From Setaria digitata (Eukaryota; Nematoda; Chromadorea; Rhabditida; Setariidae): a stretch of DNA of 64,000 nucleotides. The notes under the pieces were generated by a model that did not search any database, was not told the origin of the DNA, and saw nothing but the letters and a program-made list of their open reading frames with translations. Below are positions 12,674 through 23,152 of this stretch, piece by piece. Location of the stretch: NCBI GenBank assembly GCA_003640385.1, contig RCAB01000237.1, positions 1 to 64,000 on the forward strand, given 5' to 3'. Position 1 is the first letter of the stretch; each line of letters starts with the position of its first letter. Position numbers and translations under genes: made by a program.

Positions 12674-14850
12674 ATTTGCTGCTTAAATTTTTAACCCATA
12701 TGCAAAATGATTGATTGACTGACGAAATTGGAAAAAATGATCAAGATATCAATTTATCAGCTTTTATTTTAACAAACTGCAAATTTAAACTAAGCACAAT
12801 TTTGGATCATACTGCGTTTTATAGGATCCAGCCATTACCAGTCATACGTCACTAATTAAAGTCTTACATGTTTCAAATTATCAGGTTTTTAAACCTAATT
12901 AGCAAATATGTTAACACCGTTAATATTAATTAACAGTTAAAATTATTCAAGCCATTATTAATAAAATCTAACGATATAATAATATTTGCATTTCACGGTC
13001 TTGCATTATGATTGAAATCATTAAATATTAATAAATGTGGATATTTTCTACAATTATCAGTTATCAATGCTTTAACAGATTATATATTTTAGAATGGTCT
13101 ATTTCATAAATTTTTGATTTCTAAAAATTCGCCTAATACATAATTTGAAAATTAACAAAAAAATAAAAAAATTTAAGGCAAAAATCTTTCTTTCTCAAAT
13201 TCACCGTTGTAATTAAGAAGTGTCATGTTGGAATTGTTAATGGAAAATTTTGCCTAATCAAAATGATTCGTAAAGGAAATAAAAAACAAAAAAAAGAGAA
13301 CGAAAAATGATATAGCATTGTCGAATACCTGCTAGGTAAGTGGAATTTAATTAAAAAAAAAAGAGCGGAATTAATGAGTTATTACTGAATGATTGAATGA
13401 TAATTTTTTTTCTTTTTCTAGTGATTTTTTTGTCACTATTGCAAATACAAAGGGTAATAAAATTTCTCTGATGGATATCTGTTAGTTTGTTTGCTTGCTA
13501 TTTACTTAAATACAAATAATAAGTCCTAATTAAAATCAAAGAATGGTTATTATACGATTAAACATTAATAAATTTATATCTTATCGTTCTTTTCTTGTTA
13601 TGTACAAAAAAAAAACAATTCGTCTTATGCAAATAAAACAACAACCAATGCTTTTAATTTAATTTTAATTTTAATTTTTTTTTTTTTTTTTGGACAAAAA
13701 ATTGCAAAAATTGACGAAATTTGTCACTGATAGAGGCTAATGAAGAAAGTATTTCGGCTAAATCGAAGTAAATAAAACTGCATTGCCTCAAATAAAGCAC
13801 TTCTTGTATTTGCTAACAATTATTTCAGTCCTCGTTTATGATCAAAATTGATTTGTTCTTTTGTTAAGTCTAATTTAGCTTAAGAAATTTCATTAGTTCT
13901 TTTTTTCGCCGAGATGGAACAGGATGTTAAATCAAATTTCCATCCCAGATTGACTAATTTGGGATGAAAGTTTTTATGAAATTTAATTAGAATGCTACCA
14001 TGATTAATCATACAAATAGTGTCTGCAATTAGAAATGATATCAAAAAAAAAAAAGTGAAATTATAAATTATAAAATTACATTCACACATGTTTAATCATA
14101 ACTGAATATAATTCAAAATATTTAACTATTACAGGTTAGCACAAATTGTTTGTATTTGTCCAATTTTAATTCCCATTATAGTTTTTCTACTCTGTCTACT
14201 TTCTTCACTTCTTCATTTTTTATTTCATTCAAAATTTTGATTAATTTTTGTTCCTTCGAATTCTCTTTGCTTTTTTTTTTTTTTTTTGTTCAGTAATATA
14301 TTTCGTAGTGTGCCATTTCAAATATCTTCATTTTCATTCAGCCAGTCTTGCTTGGTAAAATTTTATTTGTCATTTTTAAATTTGCACAAATTTTAGTCAC
14401 AACTTTCACATTCTATATATGCTGTAACAAAAAAAAAAAAAAAAAAAAATTAATTAAGCGAGTATTTGTAAATTTATTTCTCACACTAAATTATTAATAA
14501 AATTAATCGCTTATTCAAATATTTGCTGAAGCACTTTTTCTAATCAGTTCTATTCGTTCGTATAAATTAGGCTTACCATTTTTTTTTTTTTTTGTTGCTC
14601 AGATAGTGTAGGGTAATGAATATTTTACATTATTAGCTCATCATTTTCATCCTATTTTATAGTCTATTTCATTTTCTTTTTTCATTCGTTAGAAAATTGG
14701 ACAATTTTGAACTTCATTATTGATTCATTTTCTTTTTTGTTTCTTTCCAGAGCGAACTTTTTCACTATTAAATTGTTAGTCACATGCCATTTCAAATTTA
14801 AGACACTCTTCCTTGCGCCTTGCCTTTAAGTCAATATTATTCCTACAACA

Positions 14851-14851
<1 letters not shown>

Positions 14852-14881
<30 letters not shown>
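14852..14881 (+). repeat. (GT)n microsatellite
   Basis: An almost uninterrupted run of GT dinucleotides. It is followed by a short region with repeated ACGTAATT motifs and unusually many CG dinucleotides for this window. Confidence 0.9.
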
Positions 14882-15039
14882 TTGTACTACGCGTGAATTG
14901 CGTGTCATCGGTCTGAATTCATGTACGTAATTCGTGTATGTCAAGCACGTACGTAATTTATGAGTCCACGGATGTTTATATTGTGCGTGTTCAGAAGCGG
15001 CAGTCCATAAACTTTAATAAGCATCAAATTTGGATCAGT

Positions 15040-15300
15040 ATGCTATTCTCTTCTTTCCTTCCCTCGTTACTCGAGATTTCTCCCTTGATCCGTTTCTTGA
15101 GATGTCTTGTTGCACCCGTCTTTTCCCTGTTCTTCGAGATCTTACCTCTTCTCTCGAAATTTCTCCCTCCTTCCTCGAGACTTCCCTCTCCGTCCCTCAA
15201 GATCTCTTGTTATTCTCGTCTCTCGAAACCTGTTTCTCCCTCCCCTCGAGAGTTCTTCGCAATCTTTCTCTTCTCTCACCGCTGTCTCTTGCAATCATTT
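15040..15300 (+). repeat. Degenerate pyrimidine-rich minisatellite with a CTCGAGA-like core
   Basis: Nearly pure C/T sequence on the plus strand in which a CTCGAGA-type core (variants TTGAGA, TCGAAA, TCAAGA) recurs about eight times at spacings of roughly 22-36 bases, at about 15070, 15096, 15133, 15153, 15174, 15196, 15220 and 15244. All three plus frames are open across it because pyrimidine-rich DNA lacks stop codons, which explains the 165-codon frame at 14938-15435. It lies between two TG microsatellites. I regard it as repeat, not coding. Confidence 0.65.
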
Positions 15301-15445
15301 TCAACTATTTTAAAAACAAAAAAGATCATATTTCTCCCATTTAATTTTTATTTTCAGAAATTTTTTGATTCTATTTTCTTTTCATCTTTGATGTTACAGA
15401 CTATAAATCTTATCGATCCTGCTAACAAGTCCTAAAGCTCAACAG

Positions 15446-15447
<2 letters not shown>

Positions 15448-15488
<41 letters not shown>
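15448..15488 (+). repeat. Compound (AT)n(GT)n microsatellite
   Basis: A short AT run passes directly into a GT run. It closes the pyrimidine-rich block on its right side. Confidence 0.9.
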
Positions 15489-15489
<1 letters not shown>

Positions 15490-15682
15490 ACTTGACATTT
15501 CATCATAAGCTCGTCCTGAAGTATTCCTTGAAAATTTCTTTTCCATACTTCTAAGTTCACTTCTGACGTATTACTGACGTTATTTTAAACTCTAAATTCA
15601 ACGACTTTCATTACGTCAACTGATTGGACTTGAAAAATTTCAACATCTTAAACTCTAAAATCAAAGCGATTTTAAACGGATT

Positions 15683-16039
15683 CTAATTAACACATGATAC
15701 TGGAATACCGAAATGTAATTCAGCTGCATAATTTAGATATCGCATCATCCATTTAAAATTAATAATGCTATTTCGTGCTGTTACTCCATCCTTTCTGTAA
15801 CAGGAATTAAATTTCAAATTTTCAGACATGAATAGGAAGTTAGTCTTCTGTGAAGATTTGCAATAGTTAAATGGGAAAGAAGTGGAACGACGAAGTATGA
15901 ATGTGAAAAGCGAATGCGAAAATATGTTAAATAGCAGTCGACAAATGGATTCGAGTATTATTCGATATTCTCCAGCACCAACAGCACCAATTATTGAAGT
16001 AATTAAAGTAATTACAAAATTATCTGGAAAAAATCTCAT
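15683..16039 (-). CDS. Weak candidate: 118-codon open frame of unknown function
   Basis: A minus-strand frame from ATG at 16039 to TAG at 15683 encodes 118 residues. It begins with a hydrophobic stretch (VITLITSIIGAVGAGEYR) that could be a membrane segment and has glycine, alanine and proline content higher than the chance frames nearby. A good acceptor (CCTGTTACAG) lies inside the frame just before the codons for KDGVTARNS, so the true unit could be a smaller terminal exon. I recognise no family. It could be a real exon of an undetected gene, a gene relic or chance. Confidence 0.28.
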   Translation of the reverse strand: MRFFPDNFVITLITSIIGAVGAGEYRIILESICRLLFNIFSHSLFTFILRRSTSFPFNYCKSSQKTNFLFMSENLKFNSCYRKDGVTARNSIINFKWMMRYLNYAAELHFGIPVSCVN

Positions 16040-16620
16040 TACTGCATGAGCGAATAGTTTAGCAAATAATTTAGACTTTTAGCCTATTTCTTTAATTTTT
16101 TTCTTACAACTATTATATTCTTTTCATTTATTTTTTAACTATCACATACTTTTGTTATAGCTATAATTTTGTGCATCATGTTTTCTGTATATCATGTTGC
16201 AAACTGTTTTGCTTTCAAATTTCATACTTCTATGCTTTTTAGTTATCACTTTATGCAAATAAACTAATTCATAAAAGTGCCATTAGTTATGCAATCATAT
16301 AATTCAAATGCATTTTATCATCTTAATAATAATATTATTACTTTATTTCCATTACTCATTGAATGGAAATTCTCTTCTCTTCACAGCTGACATTCGTCAA
16401 ATTATAGAGCACAATAATTTCGTTAAATTTTATATTCCTTTGCTTAACTCATTGTCATCTGTGCTTCTCGAGGAATTTCGATTTTTGTTTTTCACTAACT
16501 CACTTAACAAGCTAAGAATTGTAGGACAGAATAGACATAGATAATTGCTGGAATTATTAATCGATGTATTTGAAGATTAAATTCACTTAGAGTTGTGATG
16601 ATTCGTCTTATTCCGTGAAT

Positions 16621-18953
16621 ATGATACGCAATCCGCCACCGTACAGCCCGCCATTACCGCCTCAATCGGAATATGCTGAGCCATTCTTGACAAGAACTTC
16701 CGGAAAAGAAAATGAAACTGTGCAGCAATTACGACGATATGACTCCGATGGAATATTTAAAGTGGCACTGTTTGAGGGGCTTATCGCTGGTGCAGTTATT
16801 TCGAAATATGAATTTTTTTAGATTAATTTTTCTCAATTCGATTCAATTTCCGCTGAAACAATCTGTAATTAGAGGGAAGAGAGAAAAAAACTTTTGAATC
16901 TTAAAGGAAAAAATTTTAGCTACAACAATCAGACAAATTAACCAGACGGCTGTATAAGTTTTAAAGAGTTTTTGTGCTTTTTTCTTGCCTTAAAATTTGA
17001 TTTTTAGTAACTAGAAGTAATATCGCATATGTGTTTAACTGAAGTGAAGTCAGAAAATTTTTGCCATGTCTGAAACAGTGATAAGATAAAAGTTAAGATA
17101 TCATGTTAAAAAGATAAATGCCATCAGATTGACTAGACACTAAATGAAATGAACTGAATTAAATTTTTTTTTCGCTTAAAACTCATTCATTATTTTTCAG
17201 GATCAAAAAATTGATCCCATTTATTGCTGAGCGATCATTTACTTGCCATTGTAATCAAATCACATTTGCTAGATTCAGAAATATCTATCCTGAAAATTAG
17301 TTGATTAAAAGGATTTAAAAAAAAGATTAGTTGCTGCAAATAAAGATGCTTAACGGACAAATTTTAATTAGCTGATTCGCTGACTAAATTTGAACAGAAA
17401 TGAATTTTAAAATTTCAGTTTTTGTGTTGGCTTGCGGAATTTGGTGCGTTTGCGATTCATCAGATTACTGTCCTTATTACACGGCAATTTGGTCATCAAT
17501 TGTATTTATTGTAAGCGGTTCAGTTGGCATATTAGCTGCGAAACGTTGCACCATTAATCTGTTTGTTGCTTATCTGGTCTTATCATTGATATCACTAATG
17601 TTGTGCGCTATCAGTGCTGCTGTTTCATCTAGGTAAGGTGTGGATGCACTGCTATTACATTATCGAAATTATTAAGTTAGTAACTAATCAATCCACACTT
17701 GCATTAGAGTCAGACTTACACATATGATCGACCAGTCTAATCACTTAGAAGATATGAAAATAGAGAAAGCTAAATAATACCGAAATTTTACTTATTAGCT
17801 AGAAAAAAATCAAAGCGATATTTGCAAAGATCGCAATAATTCAGAACTATTAACGAAAAATTTCCGTAGAAATTTCGAAAAACAATACTTAAAATTGTCA
17901 GAATGGTCTAAAAGATAAAAGTAAACGAAATTTTGGGAGCAGTTTAATAATGAATGACAGTGTGAACGAAGTTCACAGATAATTAAATGATAGATTAGTT
18001 ACAGGAATTGGATTTTAATCGGTACTTACCGACATCCAAAGATTGACCGTAATCAAGCATTTTGCCTGATCGGTGAATACGACATCTCTCGAGTACGATA
18101 TATTTTAACACAGATGAATCGTTACGACTTTAAACAGTGCTTACTTCAACTTAAAATAGGAATAGCAATTAATAGTATACAATTTATCAGTGCCATTATT
18201 GAAGGTTCTATTTTTTCATTAATTCTTTTCTTTTTTTTTAAATTCATTTCAAGTCAAATGCTGAAAGGAATATTTCATATAATTAGTTATGCTTGAAATT
18301 AATTTTTTTTTTACCTTAGATCAGCAATTTATTTGCTGTTATTATCTTTTTTAATTATTATTATTGCTGTAATTAATTAATTATGCGATTAAATCAAGAG
18401 AAAGGAATTCATTTTTTTTTTTATCTATAATTTATGCACTGAAAACCGATCATCAGTAGCAGGCATTGCAAGAAAAGTTATTTTCATTTTCAAACTCCGC
18501 ATTTCCATATATATAAATTGAATGTTTCTGTAAAATAAATCCGTAGAAAATATTTCAAAGAGTTTTTAATGCTATTTCCAAAAAAAAAATTTTCCCATAA
18601 AATAAACAAAGCAAATTTTTTAATGAAAATAATATTCAAAGAACAAAGTCAAGACAATTATTATTTGTTATCATCTTCATGGCTCAAAATACATATTAAA
18701 AATCTTCCGATGATTAGTAATCGAGTATGAATTAGGTTAGTAATTTTATGAAACCTATGGATGATCCATAGTTATTCCTGGAAATGAATCAAAGAAAAAT
18801 ACTTATTCATTTACTGATAATATCACTTTTAGCTTATCACATTAATGCTATTAATTAATATAATATTGCATACTTTCAGCGATTCTCAATTTCATTTCAT
18901 CAGTTCTATGCTGCAAGCAGATATGCACAAAATGCTTTGGTAGTAATGCTTAA
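16621..18953 (+). CDS. MS4A/CD20-like four-transmembrane protein
   Basis: Exons 16621-16789, 17419-17632, 18005-18204 and 18880-18953; phases 1, 2 and 1 agree and the total is 657 nt, 218 aa. The N-terminus (1-45) is proline-rich (PPPYSPPLPP), cytosolic-type, and holds a PPPY sequence that could bind WW domains. TM1 is about 46-66 and TM2 about 79-97 (SSIVFIVSGSVGILAA), the typical MS4A second-helix signature. TM3 is about 103-125 and TM4 about 178-204. The short tail ends CCKQICTKCFGSNA and could be palmitoylated. Known members of this fold are plasma-membrane oligomers that modulate receptors or channels; substrate is unknown here. The start was chosen because the upstream frame has only a GTG before the ATG. 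TM2 similarity is good, the family name is inference. The following two genes have the same orientation but share no sequence with it. Confidence 0.72.
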
Positions 18954-19485
18954 CCGACTCGATTTGTCACTTTTTTTTTCCAATTCTTGTTATTTCAGTT
19001 CAAAGAAATGAAATAAAAAAAAATTTTTGAAACATTATTACAGCAAGCTTCAATCTCAATTCATTTTTAATATTGTAATTTGTAAAGTTCTACCTGCTTC
19101 ATGGAGTAAGTTAAGAATTTTGTTTGAAATTTCTATTACCATATTCATTGCCTTGTTGCTTCTTTTTCTTTTTTCCATTCTTGCTTCTAATCATGTTCAA
19201 ATTTTTCTGGAAAGTATTTTTCTTTATTATTATTATTATTATTATTAAGTACTTGTCAGCAGATGAAGCCTTAATAGATTGGAATGTAAAAAAGAAGAAG
19301 AAAAAGAAAATTCTGCAAAATTAAATTTTGCTCAGTGTTTTAATTTCCTTCATTAGCCTTAACAAGAAAAAAAAACAGTAGCAAAAACAGTAGGTTGTAG
19401 TAAGCATAAGTATTTGAAAATTTGCATATTTGTAGCAGAATAAAAGTCCAAAAAATTGTAATTTTCCTCAGAATACACATTTGAA
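18954..19485 (+). other. Intergenic spacer with (TTA)n run
   Basis: A 0.5-kb spacer between the MS4A-like gene and the lectin-like gene. It carries a short TTA trinucleotide repeat at about 19224-19247 and poly-A tracts. A TTTTCCTCAG at 19462-19471 sits 14 bases before the lectin start codon and could be a trans-splice acceptor. Open frames at 19027-19248 and 19124-19324 reflect the TTA repeat and are not credible genes. Confidence 0.5.
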
Positions 19486-20853
19486 ATGTCACGCATAGCA
19501 ATTTCCCTTTGTTTTGTCATGTTTGTTTTACAAGGCTTAGGTGTTACTTTATCAATGGAAAATGGTGAGCCAATAAATGCTTAGAAATTAATTCATCAGT
19601 AGAAAATGGCAAGCAAATAAATCCGCGGAAATGCTAAATTTTATCAATCGTTCCTTCTTTGCTAAAAGAATTGAAATGAAATATGAAGATCTCCTAATAA
19701 ATTAAACTGATAAAGGGAACAAAGATTGCAAATTCTCATTTCACTTCACTGAAATCTTGCCGAAATGTTGCACAAATATTATTCGCTTCTCCTGGTTTTT
19801 CAAATTATCATTTTTGATATTAAATATAAATTTAAGCACTTTGCTTCAGGTTACTTTGTTAAGCAAATAGGATATGGAAATTATTGTTATCAGTGGATAT
19901 CGTTGATAAAAGTATATACTCAGTATTACATTTGATAGATGATAAAAAAGTGAAATTATTGAATCAAAAAATTTCATAGCGCTGCATAAAAAAAATTAAT
20001 TTTCTTGGAATTTCCCTTGTTTTTTCAGGTAAATGAAAGCACTCGAGAATTATTTGATAGTGATTTGTGCAGAATTTATGGACAGTATAGTATTCTTATT
20101 GATTCTGATAATGAATGGAAGTATATTAAAGCATTGATTAAAAGTATTACTATCATAATCTGAAAGATTGATAAATTTTAATGCCATTTGATAGATTAGA
20201 CTAAGTGGTTAATTAGTTTTTATTTTATGTTAGGAACTGACTAGTAAATGCAGTGATGGAAAATTAATTGAAATCCTGATATGTGATCAATAGAATGCTG
20301 CAGTTGGGAAAATTAAATTATTAATTCAATTAAAAACGAAAACTGTTAGAATTAAAGTTTTAATCTCTAGAGCATTTGCACTGACAAGAACGTTAAAGTA
20401 CAAAACTTTTTCTCTTCATTCATTAGCGACTGATTAATGTTCTGCAAGTAAAAATGATTAAAAAATGTTGCGAACAATTAGTTTAGCGATTTCCTTCTTG
20501 TTCTCTTTTATCAGTCAATGAAAACTGCATATTTTCAATCATTCAATCACTTTTTGTAGAATTTAAATGAAATTTAAATCAATCAATGAATTTCAAAATT
20601 ATCTCTGTTGATTGTTAATAATCCTACAAAGATTACAATGATTGAATTAACAGGAGCTTCTTATGAGGCCTTAGAAGAAAATTTAACCACAATATATGTT
20701 TTGCTTGGTGGAGTAGAACGTTTCGGGAGGATGATTCCGGAACTGATATACAGTGGACATTTGAAAGAGCCACATTTAGTTCCGGATACTAAAGCGCCTT
20801 GTAGACGTTATGCTGTGGTTGCTACATGGCCTGAAGAAATCGGTTTGATATAA
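19486..20853 (+). CDS. Secreted C-type-lectin-like domain protein
   Basis: Exons 19486-19564, 19850-19911, 20029-20143 and 20654-20853; phases 1, 0 and 1 agree, giving 456 nt, 151 aa. Residues 1-22 form a signal peptide (AISLCFVMFVLQGLGV). A CTLD first half is clear: YCYQWISLI (C39, W42), then SDLCRIYGQYSILIDSDNEW (C61, G65, W77) and KYIKALI, matching the family pattern Y-C-Y...A-x-x-x-C-x-x-Y-G-x-x-L-x-x-I-x-S-x-x-E. In the second half IYVLLGG takes the place of W-I-G-L, KEPH of the EPN sugar motif and TWPEE of WND. The final family cysteine is not encoded, so there may be one more exon after a G|GTTTGA donor near 20841, or the domain is degenerate. If intron 3 is wrong, the third exon reads to a stop at 20163 (91 aa). 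N-glycosylation sequons lie at N49 and N95. Confidence 0.55.
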
Positions 20854-23152
20854 CAAATTATCAATAAATTAATTAATTAGTGTTCGAGTATAAAGAGCTG
20901 GTTGTATTACAGCTTCAGTGTTCCTATTTAAACAGTTCTTCTTTTTAAACTTTAAGTCATGTTTTCAAAAAGAACAATTTAAGACTTAAGTATATATTAG
21001 TATATAAGAACCAATTTATCACTGCTCCCACTGCTATCATTTATCATCTATGATCTCACAATTGAGGAACTCAGCAACAAAGATCAAAATTTAATTTTTA
21101 AGAAATTCATTTATATTGTATACTGTAGCACCAATTTGTCTTACATTTTTTTTTTCATGTACATGAAGATTTCTTTCAAGCGAACCACGATATGGAATCT
21201 TTTTCTAGAAGTCTACATGAAGAAGGCAATTAAAGTTCATTAATTAATATGATAATATTGATTCTCCAAAAGAGAGCTTATTTGTTTATAATCGAGACCT
21301 GGATGAACTTGACTTGAGCCTAATTGACTTTCGCTATGCTGAAACATTCCAGTAGCGAAACAAATTCCAATATTAAAATCAAAATCTATTTACCTGTCGT
21401 ACAGCCAAAGACAAATGGTTATGTATCGATTAATCAGGTAACCGATTGGTACCTTTTCAGAAATGCCAAGAATATCAGTGAAATCGATTTCGTGTGAAGG
21501 TTTAAAAAGTCATGAATGGAATGTCATATGCAAAAGACAGGTAAAGTTCAACAGTGCACGATAATTAAATATTAGTATGTATGCTAAAAAAAAAAGCATT
21601 GCTCCAAAAAATAATTTTATAAATTCAAGAAATAGATAAGTTTTCCTTAGTGTCATCCATATTTGGAAGAAGAATCTACCCCAAAAGCTGATTTCGACAT
21701 TTACGGAAAAGGTACTACTAATTAAAAAATACTTCATTCTTTTTATTAGCATATTCTGTGCTCAGTTATATAAATTTTTAATCGAATAGAATTAGCTCAA
21801 TTAATAATGATATATATTAATATACAAATGAGATTTCAAGCCACAAAGTCAACCTGAGCAAAAGATACCAGTAATTTTGCAAAGAAAATAATAAAAGGAA
21901 AAAGGAAACAAAGTAAGAAATTTAGAGGAACATGAATTAAAATAACTTTCAAATTGCACAATTAAAATGTTTTAGCTCCAATAAATTATATCAGAAAAAA
22001 AATTGAACTAATATCTAATTCCAATTCATGTGTGAAAAGTTGTAAGTTCTCAACAACAATTGGTGTTAAAAAAAAATTAAAATCCTCATGTAACTTTTGA
22101 ACTTTGAGCGCTTCGATCTTCTCAACAACTGTCTATTTTCTATTTCCCGCGCCGGAAATTAAAATTATTGAATCTATTCATAATATTAATATAGTTTTGC
22201 CTAAATTTACCTGTCCTTTACTTGTGCATTACTCAAATATCTCAGGTAAATGAGCAAAAATGATTTTCAGGCTGTTTGCAACAAATGCTTCTATTCCTTC
22301 TCATATATTGCTATTACAAGGTGGCTGTAAAAAGTTGTTATTAGATGATACTCAATTTACATTGAACAGATCAAATATTTACACTTAATAAAATTTAGTA
22401 CCAAATTTCTCATAAACAACAGAGTAGATTATTTGTTATATAACGAAGAGTTCGTGAAACGTGAATGTACGTCATTGGGCACGTGAAAAAAACAAGAAAA
22501 ACAAATTAAATTGCAATTAATCAACGAAGAGTCGTTGAAACCTCCTACAGTATTAACAAAACATAGTTAGGAATAAAAATTCGAAAAAGAGGAAGAATAG
22601 GTGAGGTATGTCGGAATGATTCTTACTGTTCAGTTATATTATCCATTCGAATGTCTCATTTTCAGTTTAAAATTTTAATTAAGATATTTTCTAATTGTAG
22701 TTGAGAATATATTAATTATAGCACTGAGATATTCGTTTTACAAAGAACATTAAAATGAAATTTAAATACTAAAATAAGAAGAATACGGTCGAAAATTTAG
22801 TTTTACACCAATTAAAATGGAAATAACAAAGTCAAAAGATTATGCATGGCGGTTGACGAGATTTAATTAAAGCAACTTCAATTCTTCTAATAACTTTACC
22901 TCAGCTTATTAATAACGGAAAAAAAAAACTAATGCAAACATTTTAAAACTCTTCCAGATCACACTTTTATGCACATCCTTATCCTGCCTAACGTGAAGCA
23001 AACATAATTTTAATTAAAATTCCTTAATTTCAAAAATAATTAATAATTAATTCTGTAAAATATCGATGAATGTTTTTCAGCAAATAACATTTCATGCATT
23101 ATTAATGCATACTTAAGACGGGTGAGTACGATAGTGCGCTTTCGAGATATTA
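20854..23152. other. 2.3-kb gene-free stretch
   Basis: AT-rich DNA between the lectin-like gene and the second four-TM gene. I see no credible exon series. The 80-codon minus frame at 21510-21752 is hydrophobic and AT-biased, without family resemblance. A small CG-containing patch at 22140-22160 stands out only slightly. Confidence 0.5.

Larger units (their letters stand above)
8231..16620. other. 8.4-kb stretch without a confident gene
   Basis: This AT-rich region lies between the divergent WDR60 and tetraspan starts, so it holds both promoters. Poly-A and poly-T tracts dominate, for example at 8278-8295, 11803-11822 and 14430-14448. It contains three 'n' scaffold joins (11213, 12044, 12578), two TG microsatellites, a pyrimidine-rich minisatellite at about 15040-15300, and one weak minus-strand reading frame (15683-16039). 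Open frames at 8695-8931, 9064-9288, 10520-10810 and 13880-14089 are rich in F, L, I and K, as expected from AT-biased noncoding DNA. I saw no splice-compatible exon series here. Confidence 0.6.

Noticed and set aside
14938..15435. 165-codon plus-strand open frame
   Set aside because: All three plus frames are open over the same pyrimidine-rich repeat because C/T-rich DNA lacks stop codons; the translation is low-complexity S/L/F/P and has no splice or start context.
16308..16544. 78-codon plus frame with a CTTCACAG acceptor inside
   Set aside because: The first half is AT-derived hydrophobic sequence; the part after the acceptor is polar but joins to nothing in phase with the tetraspan exons.
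18744..18775. 8-bp inverted repeat CTATGGAT/ATCCATAG
   Set aside because: Too short, and palindromes of this size are expected by chance in AT-rich DNA of this length.
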